Source of the DNA: Chloromonas sp. AAM2
Lineage: Eukaryota; Chlorophyta; Chlorophyceae; Chlamydomonadales; Chlamydomonadaceae
NCBI GenBank assembly: GCA_004335635.1
Contig: QAXH01005335.1
Span: 979 to 16,170, forward strand
Direction: 5' to 3'
Length of the DNA: 15,192 nt
Shown: piece by piece, positions 1-8,900 of the stretch
How positions within the stretch are numbered: the first letter of the stretch is position 1
How the letters are laid out: each line of letters begins with the position of its first letter
Made by a program: the position numbers and the translations under genes
Notes under the pieces: generated by a model
What the model was told of the DNA's origin: nothing
Databases searched by the model: none
The model's input: the letters and a program-made list of their open reading frames with translations, nothing else

Positions 1-2
1 AT

Positions 3-74
3 AACAAACCAAAGCCTGGTGGTGGGCGCGGTGGCCTTGTGTACTGTGGACGCTACAGCCAGCCAGTGGAGTAG
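3..74 (+). CDS. possible 3' terminal exon fragment of an unidentified gene (partial)
   Basis: Starting at base 3, one frame reads 23 codons to a TAG stop at 72-74. The peptide is Gly-rich, then ends GLVYCGRYSQPVE. The codons look like those of the real exons further along, and the bases after the stop look non-coding, with TGTAA motifs at 198-202 and 474-478 that could be algal polyadenylation signals. The fragment is too short to identify, another frame is open to about position 102, and the gene lies off the left edge. I cannot name a product. It may be chance. Confidence 0.3.
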   Translation, partial: NKPKPGGGRGGLVYCGRYSQPVE

Positions 75-327
75 TGACCGGGTCTGGCGGCAATGGGTTT
101 AAACGCCTTGGTTTGTCTAGCTTGATATGTGTTGGTACCATGTCCTTTGCCTGCTTGTGTGTTGGGCTGGGAATCCGTTTACCCAGTTGTTCCAAAATGT
201 AAGTTGCAGTTGTCCCAGGCTCGCTTTCTGCAGTCTATAGTCTATAATCCCAATATGGCCAGTCTTCGTGTACCACGTGACATGTACGGGTATCAATCAC
301 AACTTACTGATCACACATTGAGGCAAT

Positions 328-370
328 GCATATATAGCTGTTGTTGTATAGCATATATAGCTGTTGTTGT
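328..370. repeat. 20-bp direct repeat pair
   Basis: The 20-base unit GCATATATAGCTGTTGTTGT occurs at 328-347 and again at 351-370, separated by three bases. Both copies are identical. It is a local AT-rich tandem duplication of no known function. Confidence 0.9.
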
Positions 371-729
371 GCTATATGGTACCAAGTACATCGTATAAAG
401 TATTCGATACAAAGTACTTTGAATAATAATAGCATCAACTCCTGGATGTGGCCGCATGCCAGGAGGGGAGGAATGTAACGGTTGGCACGTAGGGTCACAC
501 TCTGGCCGGTGTGATCTAGTGGTTTCGTCACGTGGCTGCAGCCAGTGCGAATGTTGATACAAGAGAACGATACTTCTTGACATACAGTTAGTATGTACGG
601 AACCTGGTTCATAGCTGGGCACGATGTCTACCCTGATCGTGGTACTCCCTTGAGTCATTCGGCATTGAGCGCTAAACGTAACATGCTGCCGCTGAGAACC
701 TGCTGGTTATGCAGACAGCAGCTGCCTGC

Positions 730-806
730 ACTTTGCACACCGTGCGTACATGGCGTTATTGTGTCTGTACTTTGCACACCGTGCGTACTTGGCGTTGTGT
801 GTCTGT
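730..806. repeat. two-copy tandem repeat, unit about 39 bp
   Basis: A unit beginning ACTTTGCACACCGTGCGTAC starts at 730 and again at 769. The second copy differs by a few substitutions and a small length change near its end. It lies in the intergenic or 3' UTR sequence left of RPL10. Confidence 0.85.
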
Positions 807-957
807 TTGGCTGAAGCAATAAAAAGAAAGCTGTGTTTGTTGCAAATTGATTGCCTCACATGAGCAACTGCAGAGCTGATTCGTTAGATTGTGACGCAGA
901 AGGCAAGGTGTGCGCGGCTGCGGAGTACCAACACAACCATAGAAATCTTTCTCTTGA

Positions 958-962
958 TTACA
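958..962 (-). terminator. candidate TGTAA polyadenylation signal for RPL10
   Basis: On the - strand a TGTAA pentamer lies about 54 bases past the RPL10 stop codon. TGTAA is the usual poly(A) signal in many chlorophytes. The match is only five bases, so position and lineage are the main support. Confidence 0.35.
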
Positions 963-1015
963 CCAAGAAAGCAGAGGAAAGCCTTGCTCACGCAGAGTAC
1001 AAGACAGACATGCAC

Positions 1016-2374
1016 CTATTCGACAAAGTTGGGAGTCTTGAAGATCCTGGCAGGATGCTCAAAGATCTCGCCAGCATCCTTCTCGGCCAAAGGACCCCTG
1101 CGTGCGCAAACCAGGATAATCATCAGCTGAATGCAAATGGTTTGTGAACAAGTGCTGTTCTGTCACTGATGCTCTGCTGTTTTGATTGTGCACCCTTGTT
1201 GTCGTCAGAAAGTCATCAATTGATCAATGCCGGCCAAAGTTATGGCCAATGGTGAGCTGGGGCCAAAAGCCCTTGCCTCACACTGCCGTGATACAAGTTG
1301 TCAGCCACAAACCTGTACTTTCGGCTCAGGTTCATTCTCAATTGCCTCATAATCCCAGAGCTTCATGCATTCGGCAGACTGATCATCAGGGCAACAACCT
1401 GAAAGACAAACTAAACCGCCCACCAGCCCACTCACTTGTGTGTGTAAAGACGAGCATTCACACCGTCATTCATCAAGCGGCCCTCCTTGCGCCACTTGAC
1501 AAAGTCGTCACGCACAAAGTTGGTGAAGCCCCAGTTGCGGCTGGCAATGATCTTCTGGCGCCCAGGGAACTTGAACTTAGCGCGACGCAGAGCCTCCTGT
1601 GCCTGCAGCAACGCCATGCACAGTTGCATATCATTAGCGACTCGACAGCGAACATAGAAGAAACGATATCCAGCAGCAACCTGGCATGCAGATGCTGCCT
1701 AGCTAAACCCCTTAGCTGCCATATGCACTGACACTGAAGCAACTGTTGAGCTGCCGCTGGCAAGGGAAGATGCTTGCTGCACACCACTGACCACTGTGGC
1801 GTGGTTGTCCTTGCAGCGGATGCTCATCAGGACCTGGCCAATCTGGACACGGGCAGCCAGGCCATATGGCTTGCCGAAAGCACCGCGCATGCCAGTCTGC
1901 AGGCGATCCGCGCCTGCACATGAAAGCATCTTGTTGATCCGCAGCACGTGGTATGGGTGCACGCGCACGCGCAGGTGGAAGGCATCCTTGCCAGCATTCT
2001 TGACCATGTACTTGTTGGCAGCCACACGTGCTGCCTCCAGGGCCTCGCTGGACACTTGCTCCTTCTCCCAGCTGCATGCATTCATGCGGCAATTGCAAAC
2101 ACATGCGTCAACATCAGGCGTGTTGCCCCTGTTGTCATGATACAGCTGGACCTTGCCACATGTGCAACACGCTGGTGGCTGTGGTGCGGCGACGCAGCAG
2201 ATAAAGAACTTACGATGCCAGATGCACGCAGTAGGGAAAGGCGTCAACGTCGCCCCTCTTCATGCCCGCATCATAAATGCGGATCTTGGGGTCGGGCACA
2301 CCACGGCAGAACCGTGACTTGGGGTAGGGCTTGTTCTTACACTGCCTGTAGCAGCGGAATGGGCGACGGCCCAT
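1016..2374 (-). CDS. RPL10: 60S ribosomal protein L10 (uL16), four exons, complete
   Basis: Exons on the - strand: 2214-2374, 1792-2071, 1436-1602, 1016-1097. They sum to 690 nt, giving 229 residues. All three introns (142, 189 and 338 bp) are GT-AG and all junctions keep frame. The start is [11 protein letters not shown], the universal eukaryotic uL16 N-terminus. Later blocks are equally diagnostic: [23 protein letters not shown], the P-site loop [20 protein letters not shown] (about 103-122, with Arg98 just before it), [15 protein letters not shown] and WGFTNF. uL16 joins the large subunit late in cytoplasmic maturation and sits near the A- and P-site tRNAs. The last exon (GPLAEKDAG...TPNFVE, stop TAG at 1018-1016) was found by following the donor after YTH; its GPLA matches the family. 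The tail after it is lineage-variable and slightly longer than in animals. It is divergent to the synthetase gene. Confidence 0.97.
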
Positions 2375-2907
2375 TTTGCAACCTGCGGCAGCAGGTGGAA
2401 AACTCCATACATGACTTTCTGAGCGGATGATCCGGCTCCTGAGAGCGGTTGGTGCACCCGGTGCCAAGCAACGCCGTGCACAATGCGAAATCTGCTCAGC
2501 CAGTCCCCTCGGCTGCTCTTCTGCTGCCAGCAATCAGCCCAAGCGAAGAGAGCTGCAGCTGTACTTCTCCGCACATGCTTTTCGACGATGTCACAGCCTT
2601 CAAACAAGGCTTGCCGTGGCGCAGACCAAGAGCAACAAACCTGCTGGTTGAACCTTGAGACTGCGCGAATCACAGCCGCCCCTGGGGCTGATTTAATGAA
2701 GTTGTACTAAAGACCGGAAGGCGCACCTGTTGCAGCGTGGCTCCGCACTGTCGGCGACAGAGTCCACCCAAAGAGAGGACGGGCGTTGTGCAACGAGAGC
2801 TCAAAGCTGGCTCTCGTGGCAAGTAACGACTGGCAGTACCCCACGTGCGGGTTGCATGGAGGAATTTTGCATCTGAACTTTCTGGAAGACAGCGCAGGCA
2901 AAAAGCT
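2375..2907. promoter_or_regulatory. divergent intergenic region between RPL10 and MetRS
   Basis: This 533 bp lies between the start codons of two divergent genes and must hold both 5' UTRs and promoters, unless one reaches further. No TATA box stands out. A palindromic CACGTG lies at 2842-2847, 61 bp before the synthetase ATG. Just before the RPL10 ATG the - strand reads CTGCTGCCGCAG/GTTGCAAAATGG, which looks like the 3' end of a 5' UTR intron. The short frames inside do not resemble a protein. Confidence 0.6.
2856..2876 (+). other. possible short upstream ORF before MetRS
   Basis: ATG at 2856 opens a six-codon frame (MEEFCI) closed by TGA at 2874-2876, 31 bases before the synthetase ATG and out of frame with it. 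It matters only if transcription starts upstream of 2856, which the sequence alone does not show. Confidence 0.3.
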
Positions 2908-5900
2908 ATGGACATCACAGTGTTCTGCCGCCCTGGTGACAGCCAGGGCTTAAAAGTCCTTGCGGCGGCCACACTACGTGGTGTAACCGCACAGCTACGG
3001 GACATCAAGGATGCTTCTGGGGCTGCTCTTGAACATGCACTATGCCCCCCAAGGCTGGTTGTGCACGTAAATGGGGCATTGATTGCTGAGGCCAACACTG
3101 TGTTGGCTGTCCTAGGTGGGTCAGGCGTGACAGGCAGCCATGCCAGCCAGCCAAGTCTTATCCAGCCCATCTTGTCCAGCCAAGCTGTGGCATCGCCTCA
3201 AATCCCCATTCGCCATCATATCGGCTGCAGCGGCAAGGCATGGCACATCATTGGAGGGAGAACAAGCTGTCCGGTGGCTCGAGTGGGACGCTGCAGTGTT
3301 GCGCCCTGCTGTGCTGACAGCTGGCCAGGCAAACGGCACAGCCGTTCTGGAAGCTGCGTTGCAAAAACTGTCCAGCAATTTGCAGCCAGGACCTTGGCTG
3401 GCAAGCGCAAGCGGACCGGGCGTGGCGGACCTTTCACTGTACGCCAGCTTGCTGCCCCTGTTGCATGGGGCTGCGCCAAGTGCATCTGACCTGTTGACTA
3501 GCCATGCACCCGTTACGGCCTGGGCTTCTCATTGTAACGCTTCTGACGTTTGGAAGTCTGCTGAGCAGCAGGTAAAAACTCCGAGGTGCAAGACAACAGG
3601 CAGCCATCAGGGAATCATATCCAGGATGGTTGGACACACATGGTCCATCACACGCACACGTCACCTCCTAGTTGCTATCACCTCCTAGTTGATGTACGCA
3701 CAATCAACTCCATGTGTGTGTTTATTGCTGGTCAACAAATGCTGGGTCACGTGAACGTTGTCAGCATTGAATCCCCTTGTCAGCCAGCTTGCTTCGCCAC
3801 TCTTCCGCACAGGCGTTTGCTGCGTCCGGAGCATCAGTTGAACAGATGCTGGCCTGCTGGGCTGCAGATGCCGCGCTGTCAGCCGCAGCACGCGTGCTCC
3901 TGCCAGAGAAGGGCAAGCGCAACATTCTGGTCAGTGGGGCATGTGCTGGGGCAGGGCGTTGCAAACATGATGTAAACTCATGCCTGTCCATCCCAGGCGC
4001 CTTAGGTCTGTGAGGCCAGCCCCGCATCGCAAACTGACCTGCTTTCCTGTTGTAAGTGTCGTGTTTGGTCAAGTGCATGATGTCCCACATCCTGCTCCCC
4101 AGTCTCGGATGCTGTCTGGTCTAGTCATCTGACTGCCAATAAGCTTTAGCTGAAGGTCCATTGTCACGACAGCAGCAGCAGCGCCAGTGGGCGTGCTGAC
4201 TTGCTGCTTTCCACACCATGCTATATTGATGCCATCCCTGTGGGCTCTCACGACCATTGTCAGCGCCATGCAGTGCCATGTGCTGTCCCCACAGATCACT
4301 TCAGCCCTCCCATATGTCAACAACGTGCCCCATCTGGGAAACATCATCGGTTGCGTGCTATCGGCCGACTGCTACACCCGCTACTGTCGGGCACGGGGCT
4401 ACAACACCGTGTATGTATGCGGGACGGACGAGTATGGCACGGCCACGGAGACAAAGGTGCGATACACATCATATCTTGTCTGTGAGATAGGCTGCTATGC
4501 AGGTTACTGAGCGGGCGTGTGCTGGCGCAGTCAGCCAGCCTTGTAGGTCAGGACAAGCCTTGCACCACCTACGAGCTTGCGCTTTCCGCCACGTGTGCGT
4601 GCTGCTATGGCTCCCTGCAGGCGCTCGAGGAGGGCATGAGCTGCGCTGAGCTGTGCGACAAGTACCACGCCATACACGCAGCCGTATACCAGTGGTTTGA
4701 CATACAGTTCGACAAGTGGGTCTGCACACTCTGTCAGCACACCTGTTGGTCCATCATGCCAGGCAGAATGTACGATTGGGTCACGTGATTTGCCTTACAC
4801 ACCAGTAAGGCCTGCCAGTGCCATCGGCTGTTTCGCACGCATTGATCATTTTGTCACCATGACTGTGTCTGTGCTGTTTCTGCTGCAGATTCGGTCGCAC
4901 GCCCAGCCGCTGGCAGACCAACATCTGCCAGGCGATCTTTCAGCGTCTGCAGGCGGAGGGATGCACACAGGAGCAGGTGGTGGAGCAACTGTACAGGTGG
5001 GCAGTGCCACTGCTGCAATAGGCAGAACACATGCTGTAATCCCTGCTGTAATCCCTGCTGGCTCAGCATTGTACTTGATTGGCACAAGCATAAAGTACAC
5101 GAGCCGTCGCCCAGTTGCAGCCTTTTCCCGAGTGCGACCATGCTTGTTGCCGTTCCGAGTGCGTGGGAGTGCCCTCTGCTACTCGACTGTTGTCTGTTGT
5201 GTTGTTCGTGCATGCAGCGAGGCGTTGGGCAAGTTCCTGGCGGACCGCTTTGTGACGGGCACATGCCCCAAGTGCAAGTACGAGGTACGTGACACCGACC
5301 CCCCCTACCACACGTGTGTCCCCCTATGCATCACAACATTTGCGTACAGCTTAAGTGATCGCCGAGCCGCTCTTGGCCGCGTGCACCCGAGACCACAGCA
5401 AGACAAAACATCAAGCAGCCACGACTCAACTGGCACAGTTCTAGCTGTTGGCAGTAGTTGGTAGACACTACAATCCGTGAGTGGAGTGAGTGGCCCAGGC
5501 CTTTCTCTTGTATGGGTTGCGATGTGTGTGTGCTGTGTTTGCCTTGTGCTTCCCTTGCCTCTCAGGACGCGCGGGGTGACCAGTGCGACTCGTGCGGCAA
5601 CCTGCTCAACCCCACAGAGCTCATCAACCCAAAGTGCAAGATGACAGGCACGACACCGGTGCTCAAGTAAGCAGGTTGCTGGCACTGCCGACGGCAAAGT
5701 GTCCAACAGTGGTCACACTGAACAGAATCGCGGCACGCATGTAATGGGAGTACTGGGACATATGGCTACTCTTGTTAGTCCTGCCCTAGTGCATGCATGT
5801 TCACAGCAAGCCACTACAGGAGCAGCAGTTCACGGTCGACCGGATAACATGTACGCACCTGGCTGTGAGCGTTCTTGCCACCACCTCGGAACAACCATGC

Positions 5901-8900
5901 CTTTGTTCCTGAGCACACAAGCGAAGCTCAAGCACAGCTTCCTCGCGAAGGTTACATCCTTTGTTTAAAAGGGCACATGCTGAAGCTTGTCGTTCAGGAT
6001 TTGTGAAGTCTTGCGCACTAAGTGTGCAAGGGATGCGGTGCACTATCTGAATGAACCTCAACAGCCTTGTCAGCTGCCTTGGTGGTTGGTTTTCCGCAGG
6101 TCCACCCGTCACCTGTTCCTGGACCTGCCCAAGCTGTCCCCCGCGCTGCAGAACTACATCGACACCACCAGCGCACTCGGGGGATGGACATCCAACTGCA
6201 CACAGGTGGGCAGGCCAAAAGGCGCGGGCCGCAGACCGACCAGTCACACACGGCCACGTTGGACTTCTATTCATGCTCGTTTGCGTTTACTGCATGCCTT
6301 GCAAGTCTGGGATAGCAGACTACAGCGTTCAAGCCATGTAGATGCGCATGCACAAGGCGACATGAGTAGCAGCGGCCTGAGTTGCTGATCATGAGCGGCT
6401 TCGACATGCGCTGTTTTGAGAGTTCGCGCCACTTGCCTTTTGCGGCACAGATTCAAAAAGCTAAGGGAAAAGTACTTGACAACGAGTGCTCACTCATGTG
6501 CCTGCCACACCATGCTCTGACCGTGATGTGGTTCGCTGTGCCATGTCATCAGCCTATTCCGCACTACTCAGCACGTCGTTATCGTTGAGTTGCAGTGCAT
6601 GCGCTCCCTGGCGTGTGCGCAGGTGACTGCTGCATGGATGCGCGACGGGCTCAAGCCGCGCTGCATCACACGCGACCTCAAGTGGGGCACGCCTGTGCCG
6701 CAGGAGGGCTTCAAAGACAAGGTGGGAGGGCATGGCGCGCAACGCCCGGTGCCTGGAAACTCAGCGTGTTGTGCTGTGATCATCGTGCCCAACTCGGGCC
6801 ATGTGATGTAACTGCAAGCAGGCCTAAGCATATGTGTCTGCAGCACCAGCATTGCTGATTCAGTGCATTCATGGTCCGCAGGGGAAGGCACATCTTTGCA
6901 CACCAGCCATCTCATGGGCATGGCCCATGCACATCCAAGAGTATGTCCCATGCCGCAGTTCTGATCCAAAGCCAGTACAATCCGGCCCACGCAGTGTGCA
7001 TGTGCGTGAGCCCTCTTTTGTGTCCTGTGCGCAGGTGTTCTATGTGTGGTTCGACGCGCCCATCGGCTACATCTCCATCACAGCCGGATACACGGCAGAG
7101 TGGGAGCAGTGGTGGAAGAATCCCCAGGTGACAGGGAGTCAGGCATGTGTTTGACGTGGAGCACAGAACTTTAGGGCCAGTTGTCCAATCTGCAATACCG
7201 CAGGCAGCTGCGCAAGCCATGTATTGCTGTTCATTACGATGTTGAGAGTGGAGACATGTGCGCATGAACACATATGACCTGCTTGGCGTGGTCATGCATC
7301 TAGCTGTGCATGTGTCATCTGGTTGGGGCGCTCTGCACAGCCTAGTCCGGCAGCAGGCAGCACAAATTGGCCATGATGCCTGTGCACACAATTGTGACAC
7401 GATTGGAGAGAAGCAACCCCAGGAATCACGCATAGCATTCAGCTTGGGGGCCCTGGGAACCATCCGTATTCGTGGAGACCTGTATGCCTGTTGGTTTCTT
7501 TGTTTTTTTGTTTGTTTAGCATGGACTGCGATTATGCAGAGATGAGCATAGGAGGCAACGGCCCAAGCACAATCCGACAACGCGTGTTGTTCCTCTTGTT
7601 GTCCGCTCAGGACGTTGAGCTTGTTCAGTTCATGGGCAAGGACAACGTTCCGTTCCACACCGTCATCTTCCCCGCCACGCTCCTGGGCACCGCGCAGCAA
7701 TGGACCATGATGCGCAACATTAGCGTCACGGAGTACCTCAACTATGAGGGGGGGAAGTTCAGCAAAAGCAGGGGGACAGGTGGGGGCAGAGGGCAGGAAG
7801 TGGAGAGGAGGCAGCATTGTCTGTCCAGGAATGGTAGCCTGCAGGCCACAGGAGCCAAAGCTAGGCTAGGCAAGGAGAACCGATCGGCACAGGTAGGGAG
7901 TGAAATGATGACGAGGGGTTGAGGCTGTGCCAGTCAGCAGGTGTCAGCCCCTGTCCGCTGCTGTGTGCCCAGGTGTGTTCGGGACGGACGCCAAAGAGAC
8001 CGGCATACCCGTGGAGGTGGGCCAAGGGACTCACACGCCATGTACAGCGTGCAGCCTGCATAGCAATCTCTAACATGGCTTTGATGCTGCATTTACGATG
8101 GATGCAGTGGTCATTCAGAGTTTTGTGTGTGGCCCACTTCATGCTTGCTACTGTTGCGGTCTGCTTGTCCTGGGCTGCCAAGGTCTGTGCGTTGCCTCGC
8201 CCTTACCCCGCTGCCCTGTTGCGCATGTCAGGTGTGGCGCTACTACCTGCTCAGTGTGCGCCCGGAGCAGTCCGACACTGACTTCAAGTGGAGCGACCTG
8301 CAGGTGCGCTCCGGGCAGGGCTGCACTGACATGCTCAAGGGCTGCCTCATTAAGGGTTCGACACACCGCAGCAGCGGCGAAGTGCTGCGAAGTGCACAAG
8401 TCTGCGCGTATGGCTGCAGCAGAACCCACCACAGGGCTGGTCTTAGACGGGGCAGCTTGGGCCGTCACGTGCTTGGTGTACAGGGGTGCTTGGTGTACAG
8501 GGGTGCTTGGTGTACATGGGTGCTTGGTGTACAGGGGTGCTTGGTGCACAGGGGTGCTTGGTGCACAGGGGTGCTTGGTGCACAGGGGTGCTTGGTGTAC
8601 AGGGGTGCTTGGTGTACACGGGTGCTTGGTGTACAGGGGTGCTTGGTGCACAGGGGTGCTTGGTGTACAGGGGTGCTTGGTGTACAGGGGTGCTTGGTGC
8701 ACAGGGGTGCTGCATTAGAGCGCTTTGGCTTTGCAACGGATAGGATCAAGGGCTTGAGGGAATGGCAAGGGATTGTGCATTCACCGTACGCCAGTTGCAA
8801 GCCCGTGGTCTAGTTCATACACGGCTCCTAGCTTGGGCATTAAGGGCTGTTCCTACTGCACAGCGCCCACTATTGGTCCCATGCCGGCAACACTCTGGCC

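Larger units (their letters stand above)
75..1015. other. non-coding stretch before the RPL10 3' end
   Basis: I find no convincing gene here; the short open frames have no recognisable sequence. It probably holds the 3' UTR of a left-hand + strand gene and the 3' UTR of RPL10. It contains a 20-bp repeat pair (328-370), a tandem 39-bp duplication (730-806), an AATAAA at 818-823 on the + strand, and TGTAA motifs on both strands. Confidence 0.6.

Noticed and set aside
818..823. AATAAA as a poly(A) signal.
   Set aside because: No gene end on the + strand is close to it, and the likely algal signal is TGTAA; a chance hexamer is the simpler view.
1186..1731. A 181-codon open frame on the + strand.
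   Set aside because: It is antisense to RPL10 exon 3 and introns 2 and 3; no recognisable motif.
4697..5464. A 255-codon + strand open frame.
   Set aside because: It runs through introns 5-7 and reads exon 6 in the wrong frame; the frame giving [17 protein letters not shown] is the conserved MetRS one.
6912..7817. A 301-codon open frame on the - strand.
   Set aside because: It is antisense to MetRS exons 11 and 12 and the introns around them; its sequence resembles no family, while the + strand exons match conserved MetRS motifs.
8353..8363. GGTTCGACACA resembling a tRNA B-box; also GGTTCGAGCTT near 12796 and a reverse-strand GGTTCAAGTC near 9780.
   Set aside because: None has a pairing T-stem or a matching A-box at the right distance.
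8098..8813. Long repetitive open frames on both strands ([10 protein letters not shown] and [19 protein letters not shown] peptides).
   Set aside because: They are translations of the 17-bp minisatellite, which has no stop in any frame. They lie inside a MetRS intron and between well-supported exons.
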